64,000 nucleotides of DNA from Oxyruncus cristatus (lineage: Eukaryota; Chordata; Aves; Passeriformes; Cotingidae), in assembly GCA_013399855.1 (NCBI GenBank), contig VXAY01000169.1, positions 124,001 through 188,000 of the forward strand, written 5' to 3'. The notes under the pieces were generated by a model. The model made no database searches. It saw only the letters and a list, made by a program, of their open reading frames with translations, and had not been told where the DNA came from. Shown piece by piece: positions 25,372-35,969 of this stretch (position 1 is its first letter; each line of letters opens with the position of its first letter). A program made the translations under genes and the position numbers.

Positions 25372-25690
25372 GATCACAGAATTACAGAATATTCTGACTT
25401 GGAAGGCACCCACAAAGATCATCAAGTCCAACTCCTGGCCCGGCACAGGATGGCCCCAGGGATCACACCATGTGCCTGAAAGTGTTGTCCAAATGTTTCT
25501 TGAGCTCTGTCAGGCTTGGGGCCGTGATCACTTCCCTGGGAAGCCTGTTCAGTGCCCAACCACCTCTCTGGGTGAAGAACCCTTTCGTAATACCCAACCT
25601 AAACATCCCCTGACACAGCTTCATGCTGTTCCCTTGAGTCCTGTCACTGTGATGCTGCTCTCGCTGTGTTGTGGCTCTTTTCACCCTAAG
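25372..25690 (-). repeat. CR1 retroposon 3' end, minus orientation (third lineage)
   Basis: On the plus strand it begins at the terminus 'tcacagaattacagaatatt', then 'ccaactcctggcccggcaca', 'agcctgttcagtgcccaacc' and 'ctgggtgaagaaccctttcg'. This is the CR1 type ending 'gagttggactcgatgatc...'. It faces a plus copy of the same lineage at 25860, forming an inverted pair. Confidence 0.92.
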
Positions 25691-25859
25691 TAAAACCTCC
25701 AGCAGTCAGTGAGGCTGTGAAGAGAGTTAAGAGGATAAAAGCCATCTTGTTCCTATACATGATGGAAGGTCTTTTTTAACACAGCTCCTGCATTTCCCCC
25801 TGCAAACACCAGGATGGAAAGGTGGGTGCGCGCATTGCTCACAGCCTGCATGAGTGGAA

Positions 25860-26070
25860 AAGATTCTTCTCCCAGAGGGTGGCTGGGCACTGGGACAGGC
25901 TCCCCAGGGCAGTGGTCACAGCCCCAAGCCTGACAGAGCTTAAGCAGCGCTTGGACAGTGCTCTCAGGCACGTGGTGTGATCCTTGGGGCTCTCTTGTGC
26001 AGGGCCAGGAGTTGGACTCGATGACCCTTGTGGGTCCCTTCCAGCTCAGGACATTCTATGATGATTGCAT
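25860..26070 (+). repeat. CR1 retroposon 3' end, plus orientation (third lineage)
   Basis: Runs from 'aagattcttctcccagaggg' through 'gggacaggctccccagggca' and 'ccaggagttggactcgatga' to 'acattctatgatgattg'. It is the same 3' type as the copy at 25372-25690 but in opposite orientation, with about 170 bases between them. Confidence 0.92.
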
Positions 26071-26399
26071 AAGTGAGTCTGTAGTGTCTGGGGCAAGGCT
26101 GGGAGACACGGCTTGGAAGGACCACGGCACGTGCGGGACCCACCTCCATCCTCATCCACCACCCACCGTTTCAGGGCAACGCAGGGGCCCCTAAAACCGA
26201 GACCCCTGGCTCGGCACGAGCAGGTCGGGGGGCTGCGGGGTGGCCGAGGGCTCCCCGGGGGAATCCCATTTGCTGCGGCCGGGGGTGGAGGCGGGAGGGA
26301 GGGAGATGGACTTGACAGCTGTGCCCGGGAGGGGTGAACTTTCCGCCCGGGATAAATATAAACGGCATTTGGGCTGGCGCTTGGCCGGGGCATCCTGGC

Positions 26400-26520
26400 A
26401 GGGTAGGGCAGGGTCACCCCCAGGCAGGCCAGGGTCACCCCCGCGAACCCGGCACCGCGTCCCTGGAGGATCCCGGCTGTCCCTCGACACCGCGTCCCGG
26501 GAGGATCCCGGTTGCCCCGC
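26400..26520. repeat. GC-rich short tandem duplications
   Basis: Two nearly identical 35-base units begin with CACCGCGTCC at 26453 and 26488, each followed by a GGAGGATCCCGG block. Just upstream the block CAGGGTCACCCCC occurs twice (26409 and 26431). This sits in a GC-rich stretch (about 26180-26580) immediately before a GAG/GAA-rich run at 26590-26637 and a CR1 copy. Confidence 0.8.
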
Positions 26521-26639
26521 AGCATCCACCGCCCCGCTCCCGCCGGGACCGTCCCGGAGCGGCCCGCGAGTGCCCTCCAGCGGCCCCGGCAGGAGGAGGA
26601 GGAGGAAGAAGAAGGAGGAAGAGAAAGAGGAGGAGAACT

Positions 26640-27165
26640 GCTCTGTTCTGGTGAGACCCCACCTGAAATGCTGCGCCCAGCTCTGGTGTCCCCAAGATAA
26701 AAAGGACATGGAACTGTTGAAGCGAGTCCAGAGAAGGGCCATGAAGTTGATAAGGAGACGGGAGCACCTCTGCTATGGAGACGGGCTGGGAGAGCTGAGG
26801 CTATTCTGCCTGGAGAAGAGGAGGTTGCGTGGAGACCTCACAGCACCTTTCAGTGTCTGAAGCAGCTACAGGGAAGATGGGGAGGGAATCTTCATCAGGA
26901 ACTGTAGTGATAGGACAAGGGGCAATGGGTACGAATGGAAAGAGGGGAAATCTAATTTAGATATTAGGAAGTTCTTTACCTTGAGGGCAGTGAGACACTG
27001 GCACAAGTTGCCCAGGGAGGTTGTGGATGCCCCCACTCCAGCAGTGTCCAAAGCCAGGATAAAGCCCTGGTGTGGTGGGAGGTGTCCCTGCCCATGGCAG
27101 GGGGGTTTGCGACTAGATGAGCTTTAAGGTCCATTCCAACCCCTTTAACATTCTGTGATTTTCAG
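26640..27165 (+). repeat. CR1 retroposon, 3' fragment
   Basis: Carries 'gtgagaccccacctgaaatg', 'gtccagagaagggccatgaa', 'ggagaagaggaggttgcgtg', the 'tagatattaggaagttcttt' block and the 3' end 'ggtgtccctgcccatggcag', terminating 'aacattctgtgatttt'. About 525 bases, 5'-truncated, in the upstream flank of ACBD6. Confidence 0.92.
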
Positions 27166-27209
27166 GATTTGGCTTGTACCAGTCATAATGTGGCCAGCAG
27201 GACCAGGGC

Positions 27210-27752
27210 AGGCCTGTGGCAGTGCCCTGTGCTGGGCACTACTGGGGTCAGTTTTGGGCTCCTCAATTCGGGAAGGACATGGAGATGCTGGAGTTGATCC
27301 AGAGAAGGGAACGGAGCTGGAGAAGGATCTGTGGAGGACAAGTCCAATGAGGAGCAGCTGAGGGAGCTGGGGTGTCTCAGCCTGGAGCAAAGGAGGCTCG
27401 GCGGGACATTCTTGCTCTCTGCAAGTCCCTGACAGGAGGTTGTAGTGAGCTGAGTATCAGAATTTTCTCCCAGGTAACAAGCCTCAGGATGAGAGGAAGC
27501 GGCCTCAACTTATGCCAGGGGAGGCTTAGATTGGCTATCAGGAAATTATTAAATTTTCTTTAGGGAAAGAGTTGGCAGCCATTGGAACAGGCTGCCCAGG
27601 GCAGCGGTGGAGTCAGCACCCCTTGTGAGTGTTCAAAAAGCGCCTGGGGACACGGTTTCGTGGTGAACACCGTGGCGCCGCTGGCGGAGCGGTTGGACAC
27701 GATGTCCTCAGAGATCTCTTCCAACCCAAACGATCCTGCGATCCTGTGGTTT
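27210..27752 (+). repeat. CR1 retroposon fragment running into the ACBD6 CpG island
   Basis: Recognisable blocks are 'tcagttttgggctcctcaat', 'atccagagaagggaacggag', 'cctcaacttatgccagggga', 'ggaacaggctgcccagggca' and a 3' end 'cagagatctcttccaaccca'. The final 100 bases have become CpG-rich ('gtggcgccgctggcggagcg') and merge with the CpG island. Its end lies about 150 bases upstream of the ACBD6 start codon. Confidence 0.9.
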
Positions 27753-27874
27753 ATGACATCCCGCCGCCCCCCCGACACGCCGTCCCGCGCCCGCCCGCGG
27801 AACGCTGAGAGCGCGGCGCGCGTTTCCCCTCGGCCGGCGCGGCGGCGCGTACCGAGGCGCGCTGGGGGGGCGGT

Positions 27875-27895
27875 NNNNNNNNNNNNNNNNNNNNN
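27875..27895. other. Assembly gap (21 N)
   Basis: Undetermined bases directly upstream of the ACBD6 start codon. The real length is uncertain, so whether the upstream frame stays open into exon 1 cannot be judged. Confidence 0.99.
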
Positions 27896-27902
27896 GGCCG
27901 CC

Positions 27903-28085
27903 ATGGCGTCGCCCCCGCTGTCGGCGGCGGGCGGGAGCGGCGCCGAGCACAGCTCGGGCTCCGAGGCACCGCCGCCGGGCCGCGACCTGCCCGCGCTCTT
28001 CGAGCAGGCGGCAGAGCGGCTCCCCGCGCTGCTGCCCGCCGCCAGCAAGGAGCAGCTGCTCTACCTGTACGCCCGCTACAAGCAG
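27903..28085 (+). CDS. ACBD6: ACBD6 coding exon 1
   Basis: Encodes residues 1-61. Residues 1-27 are a low-complexity acidic/Ser/Gly/Pro tail starting MASPPLSAAGGSGAEH. From about residue 28 (DLPALFEQAAERL) the acyl-CoA-binding domain begins and runs through KEQLLYLYARYKQ. Tyr56, Tyr59 and Lys60 align with ACBP Tyr28, Tyr31 and Lys32, the ligand-binding residues of helix 2. The start codon is in an ideal GCCGCCATGG context. The N-terminal tail is about 14 residues shorter than I recall for human. The exon ends CAG followed by donor gtgagg (phase 0). An open frame continues upstream into CR1 sequence across the gap, but homology and the Kozak context favour 27903. Confidence 0.95.
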
Positions 28086-28344
28086 GTGAGGCGCGACCGG
28101 CCCGCCCGCGGCATGAGCGGGGATGCCGGGCTGCGGCGGGGGGCGATGTCGGTGCGGGGCCCGAGGGGCTGGGCATGGGGCTTCCCCGGGGCCACGGGGC
28201 TGCCGCCCGAAAAGCGGCGGTGTCAAGGGGAAAGTTGCGTCCCGGGTCTCTCCCCCCGGGTGCCGCCGGCTGGCACGTGCGGTGGGAGGGGATGGAGTCC
28301 GGTGGGACACAGCCCCGCGGGGTTTGGAGGGGACAGTGGCTGGG

Positions 28345-29000
28345 AAGTGTCCCAGCGGGAAAGGACCTGCGGGTGCTGGTCGTGCTCCGGTGGCCCAGAA
28401 GGCCAAGGGCATCCTGGCCTGTATGTCAGCGATGGTGTGGCCACCAGGGCAGTGCCTGCCACCCTGTGCTGGGCACCGGTGAGGCTGCACCTCGAATCCT
28501 GGCATCAGTTTTGGGCTCCTCGATTCAGGAAGGACATTGAGATGCTGCAGCAAATCCAGAGAAGGGAACGGATCCGGGGAAGGGTCTGGAGTGCATGTCC
28601 TGTGAGGAGCAACCGAGGGAGTTTGGGGGGCTCAGCCTGGAGAAAAGGAGGCTTGGGGGGACCTTCTCATTCTCTACAACTCCCTCAGTTAGAGGGGGAT
28701 TGGAGCCAGGTGGGGGTCGGGCTCTTCTTCCAGGTAACAAGTTACAGGACAAGAGGAAACGGCCTTCAGCTGTGCCAGGGGAAGTTCAGGTTGGACATCA
28801 GGGAGAATTTCATCACTTGAAGGGTGGTCAGCCATTGGAATGGGCTGCCCAGGGGGATGGTGAAGTCACCATCCCTGCAGGTGTTCAAGGGGAGACTGGG
28901 CATGGCACTCAGTGCTGTGGTCTAGTTCCCAAGGTGGTGATAAATCAAAGATTGGACTCACTGATCTCAGAGGTCTTTTCCAACCTAAACGGTTCTTTAA
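28345..29000 (+). repeat. CR1 retroposon fragment
   Basis: About 650 bases, the longest CR1 piece here. Blocks in order are 'gggaaaggacctgcgggtgc', 'ccaagggcatcctggcctgt', 'tgaggctgcacctcgaatcc', 'aggacattgagatgctgcag', 'ccaggtaacaagttacagga', 'ggaatgggctgcccaggggg', and the 3' end 'tctcagaggtcttttccaac'. The 5' third is remnant reverse-transcriptase coding sequence with frameshifts. Confidence 0.92.
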
Positions 29001-29074
29001 ATCCATCACCCTGGCTGTTGTTCCTGACCTCTCACTCTGGCGCAGTGCGGATGGCCCTGATGCTGCATCCTTTG

Positions 29075-29325
29075 GACGGGGGGGAACTGGCCTTAAGTGG
29101 TGCCAGGGGACATTCAGGAACATATAAGAAAAAATTTCTGCATTGGAAGAGTGGTCAAGCACTGGAACAGGCTGCCCAGGGAAGCAGTGGAGTCACCATC
29201 CCTGGAAGTGTTCAAAAAACAAGTAGACATTGCACTTCACCGTACTGTTTAGTGGGAATGGTGGTGTTTGGTCAAAGATTTGACTTGGTCTTGGGGCTCT
29301 TTTCCAACCTTTATGATTCTATGAC
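29075..29325 (+). repeat. CR1 retroposon, 3' fragment
   Basis: Starts 'gggggaactggccttaagtg', then 'ggaacaggctgcccagggaa', 'agtcaccatccctggaagtg', 'tttagtgggaatggtggtgt' and ends 'ttttccaacctttatgattc'. It is the same lineage as the preceding copy and follows it by about 75 bases in the same orientation. Confidence 0.92.
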
Positions 29326-29945
29326 ATTGGTTTGGCTTTGGCAGACTCCACAGCGGGTTGAAGTTGGGCGCTGGTGTGAAGGATTTGGCCTTTGTCCTTG
29401 GCATGGACGTGCCATAGGTGGGTTAGTGGCCTGTCGGTGTGTCCCTGAGGCTTTGGGGAGGAACTTGACTGGTAAATCCTGCTGCCTCGCCTGTGTTTTC
29501 CCAGCTCCCTGTATCTGCTGGGAGATGAGGTGCTGGGATGGGATGGAGAAGTAATGCACAGTGCCCACCTCCCCATCAGAGACAGTGGGGACCTGCTCTG
29601 GTGACCCAGGGTGGCCACTGCAGCTTTGGGGCCCTGCTGTGACCACACGAAGGATGTGCCTGGGAAGATCTGTCAGTGAAGGGCTTTAGAGAGGACTGGG
29701 AAAGTGAACTGGTTGGTTCTGGTTGTAACCTTGAACAGGACTCCTTTACCCGTTCAGTCCCCGTGAACTGAGCGAGCTGTAGGAGGCATCCTGTGGGAAC
29801 ATAAACAATGTGACTCCTTCCTGTTACATGGATCAAACAAACAGAGCACCGATTGCAAAGCACTGCAATAATCACTTCACTTGGAGAAGCAGAAAAACTG
29901 TAAGCATTGTTACACCTGGAGGATTAAGTAGTAAAACTACAAATA

Positions 29946-30065
29946 TAGGCTGGATGGGGATTGGAGCAACCTGGTCTAGTGGAAGGTGTCCCTGCCCATG
30001 GCAGGCAGTTGGAACTGGGTGATCTTTAGGGTCCCTTCCAACCCAAACCATCCTATGATTCTGTG
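29946..30065 (+). repeat. CR1 retroposon, short 3' end
   Basis: Only the last 120 bases of a CR1 remain: 'ggagcaacctggtctagtgg', 'ggtgtccctgcccatggcag', and 'ccaacccaaaccatcctatg' followed by ATTCTGTG. It is sharply 5'-truncated. Confidence 0.93.
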
Positions 30066-33000
30066 GCCCCAGTGTGTGGCAAGATATGCTGCTGCCTGGA
30101 CCTGAGAACTGAATCCCACTCCTTTGGTTTAATAGTCAAAGTTGAGAATGCACATCTTCCCCATATGTTCCTCCCATATGGATTACCTGCGTCCTCCTAC
30201 TGCCATGTGTAAGTGCTTTCGTTTTTTAGTGCAATATTTAATTATCCTCTAAGCTGGCGGCTCCCAGGCTGTGGTTTGTGGAGCAGTAATTATATTAAAA
30301 GCAGGCTGGTCACGTGAGGTTTTGTTTTCAGATTGTGCTGGCGCTTAAACAGGTCTCCAGGCTTCTCTTTCCCCTGTAAGAAAAGGAGGGTAGAGAAAAA
30401 ATACTAGAACTTTTAAGAATAGTAAGACCATGCCCAGGATGAGATGAAAAGGGTGGGTTTTTTCCTCTTCTGTAATTTTTTTGTCTCTATTTTCAGGAGA
30501 TTTGTTGTAAATAATCTCTTCTTTTTCGCTCTGTTGCAAATGCTTTGTGACTGTCCTGGGTGGAAATGGGAAGGGGTTGCTTGCCTGTCAGCTTGTGCTT
30601 GTCCACAGACTCCAGAGGGTTTCCTGGTATTAGACCAGTAATGTGTTCAGTGTTAAAAATGACTTAGAAGATATTTCACAATGGTTTTGATACTAGTCAG
30701 AAAAAAGCTGATAACTAACACTGTGTCAGCAGAGATTTCCAGTTGCCTTCCACTGAGGGGAACAGGGCACGTGTGTGTCCTTCTCCTCTGTCCCTGGATG
30801 CAACAGCAAGTGCCTTTGTGCTGCTTGGTTTCAGGCCATGCTTGGCTCCTGGATTTCCATGTCTTTGGCTTCCCAGTCCAGAAAAGTGCCATCCCTGTTA
30901 GAGTGCCGGGAGCGGAGTGCTGGCACTGGGAGAAGTTTGCTAGCACAGCTACTGCAGGATTAAGCCTTGCTAACTTTGAGTTTTGCAGCATTTTGTGCTT
31001 TAAATCAAAACGAGGGCGCTTAATGCAAGTTTTCTGTATTTAATTACAGCAGCCATATCAGGATGCATAATGAGCTGCTGATATATTACCCCCGTGGACG
31101 GTGGAATTGCTGGCACACAAAAGGTGCTGACTCAGATCTGTCCACTGCCCTTGATTTGGCATCCTTGTCTTTCCTCAGTTTAGTGTTTTGTGACACTAAA
31201 GGCTTTGATTTAAGATACAGCACCGTCATAAAAGAGGTGACAGTAACAGCTGAGCTCTCTGTTAAAATACTGTATATTATTTATTTCAAACTGTTTGGGT
31301 ATATAGGCATTTTCCTGCAATTTTATTACCTTTTATTGGAGGCCATTTCAGGGTTTTATTACTTTTCTCTCTGATTTTGTTTATGTGTCAGAGACTTGAA
31401 AATAAGGGGATTGCTTAGTTGTCATCTCCAGTGAGGTTTTTAGAAGATGTTGCTGAGTTTACGACTCTGCCCCAGAGCAGGAGGAAGAAGAGATTGGTCC
31501 GTAGGGCTCTGGGCTGGCACTGATTTTCCTTTTCTTCCTGTACTTTCTGTGTGGCTTTGGGCAAATCACTCATCTGTGCCTTGAGTTTGTAGAGGTGAAG
31601 TGAAGGGAAGACTTTGCTGTGGTGTTGAGGATGTAAAAACCAGCGGTTCAGAGGGTGCAGTAATAGAGACCAGTGTAGTGGTTGTGATTTGGAGAGGGAA
31701 GGGAATCCAGAACTTGCTAGAAGTGATCAGAGTGAGAAAACTGCCCTGCCAGGGGAGGAGAATGTGCCAGTGCCCACATAAATGCTGAGAGGTGCTGACA
31801 AGCTGCAAAGCCAGTTCCACTGGCAAAAGGGGGCTTATGCTGACTCCCAAGTGTAGGCTCAAGAATATAATCCCATTTTTGCATGGCTTCCTTCAAATAT
31901 TGTGGATTGTGATGCCACAAACCTGCCCAGGAATTTCTGCCTGCAGCTCCCTGTTGCACAGAACCGTGTGATGGCACTGACTGAGTTGTCACTCTCTGTC
32001 TCTCTGGGACACGTAGCCCCTTGGTCATCAGGACCCCTTGCCTCCTGTGCTTGGTGTTTGCTTGTCCTTCCTTACACCCCATTTTCAGTCAGGGCTTTCC
32101 TGTGGGTTGGGGCAGAGCTTTGGGCAGGAACGGGCAGGAATTGCTGTCTTGCCAAAGAAATTCAGCTTATTTGGCTTGTGTACAGCTAGACCTTAGTCCT
32201 GCTGTCCACGGAGGTTCTGTTCCTGTTACTGCTCCGTAGGGAGGCTGCAGATATGATTCACCTTACAAGATTTACAACCAGGTGAGAATGTTTGGCTGGG
32301 ATTCCCTGCTGTATAAATATATTAGCTGAAAATTAAGCAAAGAGCCTTTTTAGAACCACCAGGGAGGAGGAACGAGTCGTGGAGTAGTGAGAATCTCAAG
32401 ATTTCTCATAGTCTGGACCGGCAGCTGGAGTTGTATGGGGGCGGTATACAGCGTTAACACATCCCTGAGCATCTCTCTCACTCCTGATTGTTGTGACCTT
32501 CAGCTCTCAGGTGAAGGCCTCATCCAAGGTTTCCAAACTTCCATTTTGGCCACAAATGGAGGTGACTGCAGACACGGCCCATTTGGGGCTGCCTAGGTCA
32601 TCTTTGTACAACTCAGGAGAATAATGCCTCCAGAAAGAATACCAGGAAAGTTTAAAATTCATTCCGGCTGTCACCTGCTTTTAATGCAGCTGATGAACTG
32701 TAAATGAGGAGAGCTGAGCATCAAGTGACCAGCCAGCACCCCAGAGACCTTCAGTAATTATTTTGTGGGCACAGAATGAGAAACTCTCAACTTAAAATAC
32801 TAATACGGGCTCTTGTCTTTCTGCTGGTTATGGAGAAAAAGAGCTTTTGAGGGCCTCCAGGGAAGCAGCAGGAGGACAGAGTCCTTCACAAAATTCTTCC
32901 AGTTTGTCATCATTGGCCTGTTTAGCTAGAAGTCCCCTTCCTCAGCCGTCAGTCTCAGGTCCCCTGATATGTTAAAATTCCTGTCTGGTTTCTCACACAT

Positions 33001-34079
33001 TGTGGAGTCTTGCGGCAAAAAGAGGGGAGCCAAAATCTTTTATTTCTCTCTTTTCAACAAAACCACTGCAAGCCTTTTTAGTACATCTTAAAATAGCAAA
33101 CAGGGCAAAAGTGCACTTTTTCCCCCCCACACTTCTTGATGGATGAAATTTAACTACTGTTCCTTGATTTGTATTACTATCGATGTTACTAACAGTCTTC
33201 CCTGACGCTGGAACAGCCTTTGAATGCCAAATCTCAAGAGAGGAAACTGCTGTCGTGTTTTGATGATGGCAGTGGAAAATTAATATTAAAACAGATTTAT
33301 ATTTTTTTTTATCCATCTTGGCCAATTTTTGCAGGTTGGCTGTTGAACTAAAGAATTGCCAAGCAGGCATTTTCCATACAGATAATGAATTTGCATTTCA
33401 TTCCCCTGTTTGTTTTGCTCTTTTAAAACAAGTGGTCCAATCCACCCCTGAGCACAGAAGAAAACATTTAGGCTACATGAATTGTGACTGATTTATAGGA
33501 GTTAACTGTTGCTAGCCCGTTCTCCTGTTTCTCCGTGAAATGTGATATGTTGTTTTAAGGGCCAGCTAAGATGTTCTAATTTGGATGAATTGCTCACTGG
33601 GAGACAGTCAGATGTACAGAAAATTAATTTCAGTTACAGTCACTCATATCCTCTAACACTTTAAATGAAAACATAGTGTAACTAATAAATATCTCTCAGC
33701 ACGGGCATGCTCTCTTTAAAGCCTGATTAATGATTCCATCCTCAGCATAAAATCCCCACCCTGTTAAGGTGAAGAATTGTTAGTTGATTTAAGCACTTCA
33801 CCTGCCTGAACACTCGGGCATATTTCATAGAACATTTGCTGAATGCAGTTTGGTTTTGCTTGGCTAACAAAATGTCCATCCAGCGGCCTTTGCCCACCTC
33901 CAGAATGTGTCTGTGTTCCCTTCCCGGGGTCTCCAGCTGTGCTGGGTTTTCTTGGCAGGGGTCTGTGCTCTGTCTTACAAGGGACTTGGTGTGGTAACTG
34001 TTGCGTTTGGAGCCATAGCTGTGCTCTGCCTTCTAGTCTTTCATGCAGCATCCGTGTGGGACATACAGCACTTTCATTA

Positions 34080-34223
34080 AAAAATTAAAAAAACCCACAG
34101 CCAACCAACCAACCAACCAACCAAAAAAACCCAAAACCAAACCCAAACCAAAACAAAAAGAAAAAAAAAAAAAAAAAAACAAAAAAAACCAAAACAAAAC
34201 ACAAACAAACAAAAAAAAAATCA
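34080..34223 (+). repeat. A-rich simple repeat with (CCAA)n
   Basis: Contains five CCAA units around 34100-34123, then A-runs interspersed with CCC, CAAA and CAAAC, including an uninterrupted A-run of about 18 at 34162-34179. It resembles a degenerate poly-A or CAAA microsatellite. I saw no retroposed gene body next to it. Confidence 0.85.
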
Positions 34224-35391
34224 CACAGGAAAGGAACCAAAAAGCAACCCATGTTTTGTGTAAATTCATTCCCTGTCACAATGATATTTCAATTTTGGGG
34301 AGATTAATTTTGCCTGTGACACCTGTGTGCAACGGGCTTTATTTTCTGTGAGGAAGTGGCACTGATAACAGCCGGATCTGGTGAGTCCTGCCCCACATTC
34401 CCTGGCTTTTCCAGGCAAGGACAGAGACACCTTCACTTACACGTTTTCCTGAGCTGACTTCAAGAAAATATCTCTGTTACCCAATTCTAAGCTTGCTAAT
34501 TGCTCTGCTCTTGAGGCAGTTGTCAGTGCTGACCATAGGGCAGGAACCTGGTTGTCCTCTGGAGCCCTGGGCAGGTGCATCCTCTGTCAGACCCCTGTGG
34601 TCCCCTTTGTGGGGACATCACAGAGGACATGTGGCTGCTGGACTTCCCTGCAGCCACTCTGTGGAAAACTTCTGAATCCCACTGACACCAAGTCCATTTT
34701 ACACTGGCCATAACATTTTTTTTCCATACATCTGTCCACCAGTTCTGGCTCGTTCCCTTGCTTCCTTGTGTTTCTTATTTCCCCATACACATTTTAATTT
34801 CTGCCTTGCTTCTGACAGACTGGTTCAGCTCTGGCACTCAGGCCTTGACTTGTCTCCCACACAGTGCTTCCATGCATCCAGGTGCCTCGGAGCAAATTCA
34901 GAAGCTGCCTGGCATTCCTTTGCTCTGAGTTTGTCCCCTTGCCTTCCAGAGGACTTGGAAAATAATTAAGCAGAGCCTGTTTACTTGAGCTTTGTGCAGA
35001 AGCAGGTGAATTTCAGCCTTAATGAATAATCATCTCTGTAGAAACCCTAATCAATAGAATTTTTCTTGATACTGGTGGGGGATGAGGCATTTGGCAGGGT
35101 AATAAACATAACATTAGTGAGAAATCACTCGCTGGTTATCCCTGTTGGGTAATGCATGCAAAATAAATGAGCTGCATAACAGAATTGCTTCCCTTCCGTC
35201 GCACAAATAAAACACAGGGATGCAAAGGTGCTAAAATGGGGGTGAGATGGGGTTGTGTCACTTGTTTCCCCCCCCCGAAACCTTTCTTCTGGCCTAATAA
35301 CAAAATCATCCTGAAACCATGAGAACCCAGAATTTTCCTTGAGCAAGTCCTCCTTGTTTTGTTCTAACAGAAGGAAATTTCTTTTCTTTAG

Positions 35392-35456
35392 GTGAAACTT
35401 GGAACCTGTAACACCCCCAAGCCCAGCTTCTTTGACTTTGAGGGAAAGCAGAAATG
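35392..35456 (+). CDS. ACBD6: ACBD6 coding exon 2
   Basis: Encodes residues 62-82 plus two bases of Trp83 (VKLGTCNTPKPSFFDF, EGKQKW). It holds the loop between helices 2 and 3 of the acyl-CoA-binding fold and the start of helix 3. Lys82 aligns with ACBP Lys54, which contacts the CoA phosphate, and Trp83 with Trp55. The CNTPKP and FDFEGK motifs are nearly identical to human ACBD6. The acceptor is tttctttag and the donor gtaaga, exit phase 2. Confidence 0.96.
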
Positions 35457-35969
35457 GTAAGAGGAAATCCTTGTAATTCCTAACAATTTGCGGCTCTACT
35501 TTTTGTTTGTCAACTATCTGTTAAAGGGATTGTGGACCTAGAGGATGTCAGTTCAGAGAGTCTGGCACTGAACTGGCTTCGAAATCCTTTGTTTACCAGG
35601 GAAATGTTTGCTGCTGTGCCAGATGCAGAGGTGAAATAAATACAGGAGTCCTCTCTTTTACCTTGTTCATCCAGAACTAGCCTGCACACAACAAAAAAGT
35701 CGTGAAAACAGCTACGGCTCTGTGAACACAAACTGCGTTCCAGCCTGGATCAGGACACCCTGAAAGATCCCTTCATAGCCAAGTGCTGCAGTGACAGTGG
35801 CCATTCATGGCTTCAGAGAAAAGTTGACCGCTCCAAACTGAAGGAAAGATGGCTTTGCGTCCACTGGAAAGCTTTAGATGAATCTGATCGCTGTGTTCCA
35901 CTGATGACTCTATGGAAACGCGCTGTGCTGTCTCCGAGGCACTCACTGATGTTTTTCTGTCTCTCCTAG
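35457..35969 (+). other. ACBD6: ACBD6 intron 2 (short)
   Basis: A 513-base intron between exons 2 and 3, with no repeats or other features recognised. It is far shorter than the introns on either side. Confidence 0.85.

Larger units (their letters stand above)
14816..26639. other. Intergenic region between XPR1 and ACBD6
   Basis: No exon of a known gene was recognised. The region contains a 27-bp tandem repeat (16276-16381), AT-rich unique blocks that look like conserved non-coding DNA (around 15820-16070 and 16490-16760, the latter with a perfect octamer ATTTGCAT), four CR1 fragments (19771, 21650, 25372 and 25860) and a GC-rich minisatellite (26400-26520). Poly-A/T runs occur near 23864 and 24550. 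Open frames of 100-210 codons (for example 23265-23891 minus, 24607-25212 plus) show no domain. Confidence 0.7.
27660..28350 (+). promoter_or_regulatory. ACBD6: ACBD6 CpG island and promoter region
   Basis: CpG-dense sequence surrounds ACBD6 exon 1, starting inside the CR1 tail and continuing about 250 bases into intron 1. It contains 'gcgccgctggcgg' and 'gcgcggcgcgcg' type runs and no TATA box. A 21-base gap lies just before the start codon. Transcription probably starts in 27750-27900, but this cannot be resolved from sequence. Confidence 0.75.
28086..35391 (+). other. ACBD6: ACBD6 intron 1
   Basis: The first 250 bases belong to the CpG island. Three plus-oriented CR1 fragments follow (28345-29000, 29075-29325 and 29946-30065). 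From 30200 on the sequence is AT-rich and mostly unique. A 140-base A-rich run with CCAA repeats lies at 34080-34223. No additional exon or RNA gene was recognised. Confidence 0.75.

Noticed and set aside
27582..28820. Plus frame of 412 codons
   Set aside because: It starts in a CR1, crosses the gap, contains ACBD6 exon 1 and then reads through the donor into another CR1. Only 27903-28085 is supported as coding.
34080..34223. Poly-A tail of a processed pseudogene
   Set aside because: The run is a mixed CCAA/CAAA simple repeat and the upstream sequence shows no retroposed coding body.
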